In this document: positions 47,770 to 55,753 of the stretch, in pieces
How positions within the stretch are numbered: the first letter of the stretch is position 1
Layout: every line of letters begins with the position of its first letter
Assembly: GCF_031582965.1 (NCBI RefSeq)
Contig: NZ_CP134049.1
Location: 186,001 to 250,000, forward strand
Reading direction: 5' to 3'
Source of the DNA: Bacillus sp. NEB1478
GTDB taxonomy: Bacteria; Bacillota; Bacilli; Bacillales; Fictibacillaceae
Length of the DNA stretch: 64,000 nt
Position numbers and translations under genes: made by a program
Notes under the pieces: model-generated
The model's database searches: none
What the model saw: the letters and a program-made list of their open reading frames with translations, nothing else
Told to the model about the DNA's origin: nothing

Positions 47770-47936
47770 GTTTTCGCATTGATCGTCTTTTAAGTGGTTG
47801 ATTTCCGTTCCAGGCTGCTCGCTTTCCGCGGGGCAGGCGGTGAGCCACATTCGTACGTTTCACTCTTAAGTGTCTCACCTGCCCGCCTGTCCCGCAGGAG
47901 TCTCGCACCTTGCACTCCAATCAACTTGTCAAAGGA
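47770..47936 (-). repeat. Structured GTTGATT...AATCAAC repeat element, copy 2
   Basis: Reverse orientation relative to copy 1 at 23952, with ends at about 47797 and 47925 and flank TTTTCGCATT. Most changes between the two copies lie in the central loop. It occupies most of the 360-bp gap between spoIIR and ywlB. An imperfect GAAGG/CCTTC hairpin with TTTT at 47722-47757 may terminate spoIIR. Confidence 0.85.
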
Positions 47937-48039
47937 GAAAAGTAACAAGATGTTCCAAAGCAACAATCTTCTAGAAAAGAGCGTTTAAAAAATAAGAAAA
48001 CAGTCAGTTGACTGCTACAATAGTAAGGGAGAGGTTGAG

Positions 48040-48480
48040 ATGACAATTATTATAAGGCAAGCGATGAGGCACGAAGCGAAAGATCTGCTGCAGCTCGTAG
48101 GAAAGGCGGGGCTTCAGTCTGAAGGGATTACAGACAGCATCGAAAATTACTTAGTTGTTGTGAGCGGAGAAGGAGAAACGATCGGGACAGTCGGTCTTGA
48201 ACGGATCGGAAATGATGGGCTGCTCAGGTCCTTTGTATTAAAGCAGAAGTATTCATCTGAAACGCTTCTCCTTAAACTGATCGATAAAATTTTGGTATAC
48301 TCAAAAGATAAAGGAGTCGAGACTCTTTACTTGCTTACAAAAGCCGTTCATATGTTTGAAGCTTTATCTTTTAAAATCGTTCCAAAAGATCAAGTACCTT
48401 CACATATCAAAAATGCGGATCATGTAAAAAATAATGCAGCGTCAGGAGCAGAGCTTTTAGCATACGCATTAGATTCATAA
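48040..48480 (+). CDS. ywlB: GNAT acetyltransferase YwlB
   Basis: 146 residues of the GNAT fold related to N-acetylglutamate synthase-type acetyltransferases (IRQAMRHEAKDLLQLVGKAGL..., LLRSFVLKQKY, KDKGVETLYLLTKAVHMFEALSFK). It is the YwlB position next to ywlC. The substrate is unknown. GAGAGGTTGAG precedes the ATG. Confidence 0.82.
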   Translation: MTIIIRQAMRHEAKDLLQLVGKAGLQSEGITDSIENYLVVVSGEGETIGTVGLERIGNDGLLRSFVLKQKYSSETLLLKLIDKILVYSKDKGVETLYLLTKAVHMFEALSFKIVPKDQVPSHIKNADHVKNNAASGAELLAYALDS

Positions 48481-48602
48481 TGAGTTTTCAACAACTTGTC
48501 CACATTTTAAGACAAATTGTGCATAACTCTGTGGATATAAAAGTTTTGTGCATAGACCATTTAGAAATAAGGTTAACCTGAGCAGTAGAAAGGGTTAAAA
48601 TC

Positions 48603-49658
48603 ATGAAATCATTCCAAACTGAACGTTGGTTTGTGGATAAAAACGAAAAAAATTTAACAACTCATCCACAAGTTATCCAAGCATCCTTGTGGATAAAAAA
48701 AGATGAAGTGATAGCATTACCTACAGAAACCGTATATGGATTAGCGGGGAACGCCGAGAGTGATCAGGCGATTTCACGTATTTTTGAAGCGAAAGGAAGA
48801 CCGAGCGATAATCCGTTAATTGTTCACATATCCAGCCGAAAACAGTTGGATGGACTTGTATCTTCCGTTCCTGACTCGGTCGAAATGCTGATGAACGCCT
48901 TCTGGCCGGGACCGTTGACGATTGTATTACCTAAAGGCAAACACGTTAGCGAAAAAGTTACGGCAGGGTTATCCACAGTTGCCGTCAGAATGCCGGATCA
49001 TCCCGTGGCATTAGCTTTAATTGAAGCATCTGGCGTACCACTTGCTGCGCCAAGTGCTAATCTTTCGGGCAAGCCGAGTCCAACAACAGCTGACCATGTT
49101 TACGAAGACTTAAAAGGCAGGATACCAGGAATTGTTGACGGCGGTTCTACTGGTGTAGGCGTAGAGTCAACAGTCGTAGAGTGCACAGGGGAAAAAGTAA
49201 CGATCTTAAGACCTGGCGGAGTTACTTTAGAGGACTTGGAAAAGGTAGTTGGCAGCGGAAACGTTGCAGTTGATCCGGGAATTGAAAACAAAGAACTGGC
49301 ACCAAAATCGCCAGGTATGAAATATACACATTATGCACCTGATGCACCCTTTGTTTTAGTAGACGGTTCTGCGGAATTTATTCAGCAGCTTGTGGATAAC
49401 GAAAGGCGAGCCGGAAAGAAAATCGGGATATTAACAACAGAAGAAAGAGTTTCTTCTTATAAGGCAGATGCCGTGATCCCTGCCGGTAAGCGGTCGGAGC
49501 CAGAAACAGTAGCTCAGCATTTATACGAAGCACTTCGTTCGTTTAATGAAGCGGGTGTGGATAAGATTTTTGGAGAGGTTTTTCCGAAGACTGGAGTAGG
49601 CGTGGCGATCATGAACCGTTTAGAAAAATCGGCTGGCGGCAATGTGATAAAAGAGTAG
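48603..49658 (+). CDS. ywlC: Threonylcarbamoyl-AMP synthase (Sua5/YwlC)
   Basis: 351 residues. An N-terminal YrdC domain (PTETVYGLAGNA, KGRPSDNPLIVHI, FWPGPLT, PSANLSG) makes threonylcarbamoyl-AMP for the t6A37 tRNA modification, and a C-terminal Sua5 domain follows the linker SPGMKYTHYAPDAP. GAAAGGG precedes the ATG. Five perfect DnaA boxes lie inside the coding region. Confidence 0.95.
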   Translation: MKSFQTERWFVDKNEKNLTTHPQVIQASLWIKKDEVIALPTETVYGLAGNAESDQAISRIFEAKGRPSDNPLIVHISSRKQLDGLVSSVPDSVEMLMNAFWPGPLTIVLPKGKHVSEKVTAGLSTVAVRMPDHPVALALIEASGVPLAAPSANLSGKPSPTTADHVYEDLKGRIPGIVDGGSTGVGVESTVVECTGEKVTILRPGGVTLEDLEKVVGSGNVAVDPGIENKELAPKSPGMKYTHYAPDAPFVLVDGSAEFIQQLVDNERRAGKKIGILTTEERVSSYKADAVIPAGKRSEPETVAQHLYEALRSFNEAGVDKIFGEVFPKTGVGVAIMNRLEKSAGGNVIKE

Positions 49659-49730
49659 TAACTTCAGAAAAAGGACTTAGGAAGGTGCAGAAGATGCGCT
49701 ATTTCGGGTCCTTTTTCTATTAATCGCTGC

Positions 49731-49800
49731 GTGTTCAGCGAGATTTATACTCGCTGAACGCGCCATACGAGAAATACGAGCGCCATACCGAAAATAAGCG
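49731..49800. repeat. Hairpin plus short array A7 (core GCGCCATA/CGAGAAATACGAG)
   Basis: GTTCAGCGAG pairs perfectly with CTCGCTGAAC (49732-49757). Two units follow with CGCCATAC at 49761 and 49781 (20 bp) and GAAATACGAGCG, the core of array A3. It lies between convergent ywlC and the kinase. Confidence 0.55.
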
Positions 49801-49840
49801 GTCAGACGATCTGGGCTCTGCATCAATCCCAAACGAAGAA

Positions 49841-49869
49841 AAACCCGCGATTTATTCTGTCGCGGGTTT
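49841..49869 (-). terminator. Terminator of the PAS kinase gene
   Basis: AAACCCGCGA/TCGCGGGTTT perfect stem, T-run on the minus strand. It overlaps the last codons of the gene. Confidence 0.85.
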
Positions 49870-52071
49870 GTTTTTTTCGATCGGAAGCATGATGGAAAAA
49901 GTGCTTCCTTCGTCTATTTTACTATCGATTAAGATTTTGCCGTAATGGTTTTCAACAATCTTATAGCAGATCATAAGCCCGAGGCCTGTGCCTTTTTCTT
50001 TTGTTGTATAAAAAGGCTCACCTAACGTGGCAATGCGCTCTTCAGATATTCCGCAGCCGTGGTCTTTGAAAGACGTAATCACATGATCTCCCTGTTTTTT
50101 GAGATTGATATGTACAGAACCGCCAGTTGGCATAGCTTCTATCGCGTTTTTCAACATGTTAACAAACACTTGCTTAATTTGGTTATCCACACACCAGATT
50201 TCAGGGGTGTCAGATTCACATTCAAAGTGAATCTGCACATTTGTTAAAATGGCTTGGGTATCAAGAATTGATATGACATGATTCAGCAGCAGCCTTAAGT
50301 CGGTTTTCATAAAATTCATCGCTTGCGGTTTAGCAAGAAGCATGAATTCACCGACAATGCTGTTTATTCGATCAAGTTCAGACAGCATGATTTGATAGTA
50401 TTCTTCATTTTCAGTCGCTTTTGTTTGAAGCAGCTGTAAAAATCCTCGAATAGACGTGAGTGGATTGCGGATTTCGTGAGCAACACCAGCAGCTAACTGG
50501 CCGAGTACGGAGAGTTTATCGGATTTCCGCAGCATTTCTTCCGTCTTTTTCCTCTCAGTAAGATCACGGGCAACAACAACAAAAGAAGCAGGCTGATCAT
50601 TATCATTTAGTATGGGAGTCGCGTTTGCCTCCAGTGTTACCCAGTGTCCATGAGCATGCTTGCATCTTACTTCGAACTTCACGGGCTTTTGTGTATTGAC
50701 CATTTCATTTATGGCGATTCTTACTTTTGGCCGATCCTCCGGGTGGAAAAATCCTTGAATTCTTTTTCCGTCATAAAGGGATGGATCGAAGCCAAGCAGC
50801 AGCCGGTTAGAAGGAGAAAAATATTTTACATTTCCTTTTAGGTCGACAACACCTATTAAATCGTTTGTATTTTCCGCTATAATTCGGTACTTTTCTTCAC
50901 TTTCTTTTAACGCTTTTTCTTTTAGCTTTTTATCTGTAATATCGCGTGAAATCGCGGACAGGGCAACAACCTCGCCGCTTTCGTCATAAATCGGGCTAAG
51001 CGAAAGACTGACATTTATCCGCTTGCCGCTTTTCGTTAAACGGATCGTTTCTACCGCTTTCACATAGCCTCCATGTTTTACGATTGTCATGAGCCGTTCT
51101 GATTCCGCGGCCTTGTCCTCTGGCACGACGGGGAGCATATGTGAAGAAAGGTTGACTAAGTCATTTTCAGACCAGCCATAGATCTGCTCGAAAGCAGGAT
51201 TCAATTTTACCGAGAAATTTTTTAGGTGGATGACAGAAATAGCATCGCTGGAGTGATAGATGACCGCTTCCAGCAATTCTTTTGTTTCCCTCAATTCTTT
51301 TTCGGCTTCTCGTTTTTCGGTAACGTCTTTTGCTATCCCGAAAACTCCATGAACTTGATTAAGAACAATGATCGGTGTGAGTGTAAAGGTAACTTGACGA
51401 ATACCCCCGCCTTTTTGACGAATGAGGACTTCGTGCATTTGAGAGTTTCCTAGCAGCGCATCTTTAAAATTGTCGATCGCCAATGATTTTCGATTAGGCA
51501 TCATTAGCGGATCGAAAGTCATATTCAGCAGTTCTTTTTCGTCATAGCCTGTAAGCTCGGTGCAAGCTTGATTAACGGTTGTGAATTTCCCGTCTAAATC
51601 CAATGAAAACAAGGCATCGATATTATGATCCATTAGGGAACGGAAGCGTTGTTCACTTTCGGCAAGCTGCGTTTCAATCCGTATCCTGTCGCTTAAATCG
51701 ACACAAAAACCGTAAGCCTCTTCGATGACTCCGTTTTTATGGACCGGTCCGATTGCCGCTAAAAAAGGAATGCCGTTCAGTTCGCTTTCATACGTCAGGC
51801 TTTCTCCGTTCAATGCCCGTTCATATACCTTTCTTTTAAAATCGGCCATTTCAGGCGGGAAGATTTCTTCAATCTTTTTTTGCAGCACTTCTTTTTGCTT
51901 GAGCCCGAACAAGTCAAAAAGTTCTCCTTCACTCTCCGTCATTATGATGGAGCCGTCTTTTTTGATGAAGCGGAAAGTCATGCTTTTTTGTTGGGAAATA
52001 CCGGTTTTATATGGGGAAAGCTGCCACGGTTTTTCTCCTATTGCCGGAATGGCCGATGCGTTATGGACCAT
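49852..52071 (-). CDS. Multi-PAS soluble sensor histidine kinase
   Basis: 739 residues with no membrane segment. Four PAS domains (about 25-145, 150-270, 272-390, 397-515) are followed by HisKA with phosphoacceptor His532 in HEIRNPLTSIRGFLQLL and an HATPase domain with NMLKNAIEAMP, DHGCGIS and FYTTKEKGTGLGL. It is similar in build to B. subtilis KinA/KinE. AAGGGAGG lies 7 bases before ATG 52071, better than the upstream ATG at 52164. There is no partner regulator nearby; Spo0F is the likely target by family knowledge. Confidence 0.9.
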   Translation of the reverse strand: MVHNASAIPAIGEKPWQLSPYKTGISQQKSMTFRFIKKDGSIIMTESEGELFDLFGLKQKEVLQKKIEEIFPPEMADFKRKVYERALNGESLTYESELNGIPFLAAIGPVHKNGVIEEAYGFCVDLSDRIRIETQLAESEQRFRSLMDHNIDALFSLDLDGKFTTVNQACTELTGYDEKELLNMTFDPLMMPNRKSLAIDNFKDALLGNSQMHEVLIRQKGGGIRQVTFTLTPIIVLNQVHGVFGIAKDVTEKREAEKELRETKELLEAVIYHSSDAISVIHLKNFSVKLNPAFEQIYGWSENDLVNLSSHMLPVVPEDKAAESERLMTIVKHGGYVKAVETIRLTKSGKRINVSLSLSPIYDESGEVVALSAISRDITDKKLKEKALKESEEKYRIIAENTNDLIGVVDLKGNVKYFSPSNRLLLGFDPSLYDGKRIQGFFHPEDRPKVRIAINEMVNTQKPVKFEVRCKHAHGHWVTLEANATPILNDNDQPASFVVVARDLTERKKTEEMLRKSDKLSVLGQLAAGVAHEIRNPLTSIRGFLQLLQTKATENEEYYQIMLSELDRINSIVGEFMLLAKPQAMNFMKTDLRLLLNHVISILDTQAILTNVQIHFECESDTPEIWCVDNQIKQVFVNMLKNAIEAMPTGGSVHINLKKQGDHVITSFKDHGCGISEERIATLGEPFYTTKEKGTGLGLMICYKIVENHYGKILIDSKIDEGSTFSIMLPIEKNKPATE

Positions 52072-52261
52072 GTTCGTTCCTCCCTTTAGCGAAGAAAAGT
52101 TATTATACATTTTATATACGCTATCAATCGGTTTATCCCTTCTCAGCCCTGTGAAAGTCTTCATCTCTTAAACGTTCTACAGCTTGTATATTTTTGTAGT
52201 CTTTTTAAAAAAAGACATGCATAGGCTGAGAGTAGTGAGCGATAAAGGGGTGGAAGCGATT

Positions 52262-52813
52262 TTGGGGACGATGGGGGAATGGATGACACTATGGTTTATG
52301 TCCTTTGCACTCGGAATGGATGCCTTTTCGATCGGTCTGGGTATGGGGATGCTGTCACTTAGGATAAATCAAATTATGAAAATAGGAATCACAATTGGTT
52401 TGTTCCACATGCTGATGCCGCTTGGCGGTATGACAATCGGCAAGGAAATCTCGGTTCATTTTGGAAGTATCGCCGCTGTAGTTGGGGGCATTTTGCTCGT
52501 CATTTTGGGACTGACCATGATTCGTTCTTCTTTTTCCAAAAGCGACGAACCTTTTGTTCACCCAGTAGGAATTGGTCTGTTAGTATTTGCGTTAAGTGCA
52601 AGTCTTGATAGTTTTTCAGTCGGACTCAGTTTAGGGATTTACGGTGCAAAAACATGGGTCACGATCTTCATGTTTGGATTTATGAGCATGCTGTTGACTT
52701 GGCTGGGGCTGATGATGGGAAGAAAAGTTCAAAAATGGCTCGGATCGTATAGTGAGGCACTCGGCGGCTGTATATTGCTGGCATTCGGCATGAAAATTCT
52801 TTTGCCGTTTTAA
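52262..52813 (+). CDS. mntP: Manganese efflux pump MntP
   Basis: 183 residues and six membrane helices, exporting Mn(II). The paired signature segments [16 protein letters not shown] and [20 protein letters not shown] carry the conserved Asp residues of the pore. The start is uncertain: TTG 52262 has AAAGGGGTGG about 10 bases upstream and gives the family length, while GTG 52250 and ATG 52271 are alternatives. No yybP-ykoY type Mn riboswitch was recognised in the short leader. Confidence 0.9.
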   Translation: MGTMGEWMTLWFMSFALGMDAFSIGLGMGMLSLRINQIMKIGITIGLFHMLMPLGGMTIGKEISVHFGSIAAVVGGILLVILGLTMIRSSFSKSDEPFVHPVGIGLLVFALSASLDSFSVGLSLGIYGAKTWVTIFMFGFMSMLLTWLGLMMGRKVQKWLGSYSEALGGCILLAFGMKILLPF

Positions 52814-52977
52814 TACGCTAAGAAAGTGTAAGTGCAGCTAAGTCTGATGAAAAAAGACACGCTGTCATACAAGTTTACTTTAAAAATAGTGGTTCAGAGC
52901 ATTTCGTTTTTACTATACTAGAGATATCCGTTATTATTCATAAAAATAGGGAAAGTTAGAATATGAGGTGACACCCC

Positions 52978-53589
52978 ATGAATGTGTTATTTATCTGTAC
53001 TGGGAACACATGCCGAAGTCCGATGGCGGAAGCTCTTTTGCGTGAAAAAGGCAAAGGGAAGTTTCATGTAAAATCAGCTGGTGTGTACGCGGGAAACGGA
53101 GCGGTTATGAGTTCGAACGCTTCTCACGCATTAAAAGAGAGAAAAATTAAAGAAAACCATCAGTCCCAAAGTGTCTCTGAATTTTTGATCAGCTGGGCAG
53201 ATTTGATTTTAACAATGACGGAGAACCACAAACATGCGCTTGTTGGAAAGTGGCCAGATGCGGTAAATAAGACTTATACATTAAAAGAGTACGTTCTCGA
53301 CGATGATGAGAAGCAGAAGATAGAAGAAATTTATCAGCTGTATACAGAGATTGAGATGATTAAGCTTGAGTTTATGGGAAAAGATTCGGAGAGTGAAGAC
53401 GTGAAAAAAGGGTTTGCCGAAGCCGTCAGACCACTCGTTGAAAGACGAATGGCACTTGAGAACACGGTCCCGTCGCTAGATATCATGGACCCTTTTGGCG
53501 GACCGCTGGATATTTATAAAGAAACAAGAGACGAAATTGAAGCGCTTATTGAAAAATTAGTGAAAAAAGACGATATGACTCATGAGTGA
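52978..53589 (+). CDS. ywlE: Protein-arginine phosphatase YwlE with insertion
   Basis: Low-molecular-weight phosphatase fold: P-loop CTGNTCRS with Cys7 and Arg13, and D-loop DPFGG with Asp171. Relatives remove phosphate from arginine on proteins marked by McsB. The protein has 203 residues, about 50 more than the usual roughly 150. The excess is a charged, helical segment at about 108-167 inserted just before the D-loop. GAGGTGAC precedes the ATG. Confidence 0.92.
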   Translation: MNVLFICTGNTCRSPMAEALLREKGKGKFHVKSAGVYAGNGAVMSSNASHALKERKIKENHQSQSVSEFLISWADLILTMTENHKHALVGKWPDAVNKTYTLKEYVLDDDEKQKIEEIYQLYTEIEMIKLEFMGKDSESEDVKKGFAEAVRPLVERRMALENTVPSLDIMDPFGGPLDIYKETRDEIEALIEKLVKKDDMTHE

Positions 53590-53632
53590 ATCATAATCGA
53601 ATGAGGCTGTCCTAAATTGGTGTGCAATGACA

Positions 53633-53661
53633 TTGAATAGGCAATCTGGACAGAATATAAT
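53633..53661 (+). promoter_or_regulatory. rpiB promoter
   Basis: TTGAAT (53633-53638), 17-bp spacer, TATAAT (53656-53661). Confidence 0.75.
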
Positions 53662-53694
53662 GGAAAAAAGATGAGAGAGCAGGTGCTATTCAGC

Positions 53695-54135
53695 ATGAAA
53701 GTAGCAATAGGTTCAGATCACGCTGGAGTCGAATTACGAAAAGAAATTATCGCCATGATTGAAGAACTTGGCATGGAAGTAGAAGATGTTGGCTGTGAAT
53801 GCAGCACATCTGTCGATTATCCCGACTATGCCATTCCTGTAGCTGAAAAAGTAGCAAACGGTGAAGCGGATCGTGGAATCTTAATTTGCGGAACGGGAAT
53901 CGGAATGAGTATTGCAGCAAACAAAGTAAAAGGAATCCGCTGTGCGCTTGTTCATGATCTGTTCAGTGCAAAGGCAACGAGACAGCATAACGACAGCAAC
54001 GTGCTCGCCATGGGTGAACGTGTCATCGGTCCAGGTCTCGCTTTAGAAATTGCAAAAGTGTGGCTGACAACTGAATACGAAGGCGGACGCCACGGTCGCC
54101 GAGTGGACAAAATCTCTCAATATGAAGGTCAATAA
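53695..54135 (+). CDS. rpiB: Ribose-5-phosphate isomerase B
   Basis: 146 residues; [11 protein letters not shown] start, catalytic Cys in [16 protein letters not shown] (about 66-81) and [10 protein letters not shown]. It interconverts ribose 5-phosphate and ribulose 5-phosphate. ATG 53695 has CAGGTG 9 bases upstream and matches homologues; ATG 53671 would add eight residues. It is followed 32 bp later by ywlG. Confidence 0.94.
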   Translation: MKVAIGSDHAGVELRKEIIAMIEELGMEVEDVGCECSTSVDYPDYAIPVAEKVANGEADRGILICGTGIGMSIAANKVKGIRCALVHDLFSAKATRQHNDSNVLAMGERVIGPGLALEIAKVWLTTEYEGGRHGRRVDKISQYEGQ

Positions 54136-54167
54136 CTTTTGACCCAAAAACGAAAGGAAGACCACAA

Positions 54168-54740
54168 ATGAGCGACGAGCTCCAACAGATTCAAGACCAA
54201 GTCCTGAGTGTTTTGCATGATTTGCAAAAACAAGCACAATTAAGATCTTCACAATTATTAGTGGTAGGTGCAAGTACGAGCGAAGTAATTGGAGAACGAA
54301 TTGGTACGTCAGGCACAATGGACACAGCAGGTGCGCTATACCGCGGTATTGTAGCGTTCCAAGAAGAAACAGGTGTCGCTTTAGCCATTCAATGCTGTGA
54401 ACATTTAAACCGCGCTCTCGTCATGGAGCGTGAGGAAGCAGATAAAAGAGGCTATGATGAGGTTCGGGTTGTTCCCGCTCGTTCAGCAGGCGGTGCACTG
54501 GCTACACACGCCTTTCACCATATGAATGAGCCCGTAATCGTTGAATATATAAAAGCGGACGCAGGCATAGATATCGGTGACACCTTTATCGGTATGCACC
54601 TCAAGCATGTTGCCGTTCCTGTGAGAAGCGAAGTGAAAAAAGTCGGCGAAGCCCATGTGACGCTGGCAAAAACACGACCGAAGCTGATCGGCGGCGAACG
54701 CGCAGTCTATCCGAGCAAAGAAGACATACGGTGTTTTTAA
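54168..54740 (+). CDS. ywlG: YwlG, UPF0340/TIGR01440 protein
   Basis: 190 residues of the YwlG family ([70 protein letters not shown]). Function is unknown, although it is conserved between rpiB and glyA in Bacillaceae. AAAGGAAG precedes the ATG. Confidence 0.92.
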   Translation: MSDELQQIQDQVLSVLHDLQKQAQLRSSQLLVVGASTSEVIGERIGTSGTMDTAGALYRGIVAFQEETGVALAIQCCEHLNRALVMEREEADKRGYDEVRVVPARSAGGALATHAFHHMNEPVIVEYIKADAGIDIGDTFIGMHLKHVAVPVRSEVKKVGEAHVTLAKTRPKLIGGERAVYPSKEDIRCF

Positions 54741-54744
54741 ATTT

Positions 54745-54775
54745 GAAAAGCCCTCCTGATGAGGGCTTTTTTATT
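54745..54775 (+). terminator. ywlG terminator
   Basis: AAAAGCCCTC/GAGGGCTTTT stem with T-run. Confidence 0.88.
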
Positions 54776-54803
54776 TTTGTGAGTTGTTGGGATTTCCCCG
54801 CGG

Positions 54804-54957
54804 GGTCGAATCTTTTGTTGGCGCAGGTGTCGAATTTTGGCGAATAATGTCGATTCGCGGATTTATTAAAATTTTCGCGGGATTATGTAACCTTTTCGCG
54901 GGATTATCCGAAAATTCGTGGGATTAACACGATTTTTCGCGGGATTGATTAACCCAT
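54804..54957. repeat. Phased array A8 (core TTCGCGGGATTAT)
   Basis: Units with CGCGG/CGTGG cores at 54856, 54876, 54897, 54917 and 54938 (20-21-20-21). Two TGTCGA motifs exactly 20 bp apart (54828, 54848) and a GTCGAA at 54806 precede. It lies between convergent ywlG and the acetyltransferase gene. Confidence 0.85.
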
Positions 54958-54971
54958 ACGAGCAATCAAAC

Positions 54972-55000
54972 AAAAAAAAGAGGCTTGGCGGCTGCCAAGA
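54972..55000 (-). terminator. Acetyltransferase gene terminator
   Basis: On the minus strand CTTGGC/GCCAAG with a 4-base loop, then CCTCTTTTTTTT. Confidence 0.8.
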
Positions 55001-55003
55001 TTC

Positions 55004-55471
55004 CTAATTATGTTCAATTTCGTAATGAATCCACTCTGGATTGATGTTTTTTCCGCCCATTTTGCTATAAAGTGCCTGAGCAGGCTTATTTTCAGCAGCG
55101 GTCTGCCATGACATATAAGCAAAACCTTCATTTTTTGTATAAGCCAGCACTTGCTGAAACAACTCCTCGCCCAATCCCTCTCCACGAAACGAGGAATCTA
55201 CGAAAAGGTCGTTCAAAATCGCTATTTTCTTCACTCGCGTTGTGCTGAACGAGTAATAGAGAGTGGCGAATCCGGCTAGCTTTCCGTCTTCCGTTTCTGC
55301 GACAAACTGTTTGCCGGTGCTCGGATTTTCTAACAGATGAACAATAAGTTCATCAACCTTTTCACTATCTGGCCATTTACTTTTATAAAAATCAACGATG
55401 TACGAAAACATCAAAGCTCGAAGCTGATCCAGATCTTCTTTCACAGCAGGGCGGATTTGTAAAGTGGTCAA
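55004..55471 (-). CDS. GNAT family N-acetyltransferase
   Basis: 155 residues from TTG 55471, which has AGGAG 11 bases upstream; the ATG at 55492 would add seven residues without a ribosome site. The GNAT acetyl-CoA loop is in NDLFVDSSFRGEGLGEELFQQV (about 90-111), followed by AAENKPAQALYSKMG. The substrate is unknown. It is not part of the B. subtilis order and sits in the accessory stretch between ywlG and glyA. Confidence 0.83.
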   Translation of the reverse strand: MTTLQIRPAVKEDLDQLRALMFSYIVDFYKSKWPDSEKVDELIVHLLENPSTGKQFVAETEDGKLAGFATLYYSFSTTRVKKIAILNDLFVDSSFRGEGLGEELFQQVLAYTKNEGFAYMSWQTAAENKPAQALYSKMGGKNINPEWIHYEIEHN

Positions 55472-55753
55472 GTGAAACACATCTCCTATCATTTGGTATT
55501 TTTATTAATCCTAGCATACAGGATTATGACAGGAATGGGGTACTCTTTAATTCGGATGCCCTTAGTTTTTATGTTAGGATTCTTTATAGCATTAATGATT
55601 AGAATAAGAGATAGAGAACATGACCGCATTTTCTTTTTGTACTTTAAGAAACAAGGAAGGATTGCGACGATTTACAAGTTTAGGTGCACTAGCAGGAATG
55701 TCCTTGCGTCAGCTAAGTTTTTTATAGCGTTTGAAAGGGGCAGTACATTTTGA
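55472..55753 (+). CDS. Doubtful small ORF before gluconokinase
   Basis: An open frame of 93 codons with a hydrophobic first half (LVFLLILAYRI, FMLGFFIALMI) and an uncharacteristic AGG-rich second half. Its TGA overlaps the gluconokinase TTG start, which would be typical for coupled genes. It has no ribosome site, starts inside the divergent acetyltransferase 5' region and matches no family I know. It may only be intergenic sequence holding the gluconokinase promoter. Confidence 0.2.
   Translation: MKHISYHLVFLLILAYRIMTGMGYSLIRMPLVFMLGFFIALMIRIRDREHDRIFFLYFKKQGRIATIYKFRCTSRNVLASAKFFIAFERGSTF

Larger units (their letters stand above)
48496..50191. promoter_or_regulatory. DnaA-box cluster around ywlC
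   Basis: Perfect DnaA boxes (TTATCCACA or its complement) at 48632, 48688, 48969, 49391, 49556 and 50183, plus single-mismatch boxes at 48496, 48518, 48530 and 48662. Less than 0.02 perfect boxes would be expected by chance in 1.7 kb. The boxes run from the ywlB-ywlC gap through ywlC into the kinase gene. B. subtilis has a DnaA-box cluster at ywlC used in replication control. Confidence 0.88.

Noticed and set aside
52184..52261. Manganese riboswitch before mntP
   Set aside because: The available leader is short and overlaps alternative start codons, and no yybP-ykoY core sequence was recognised.
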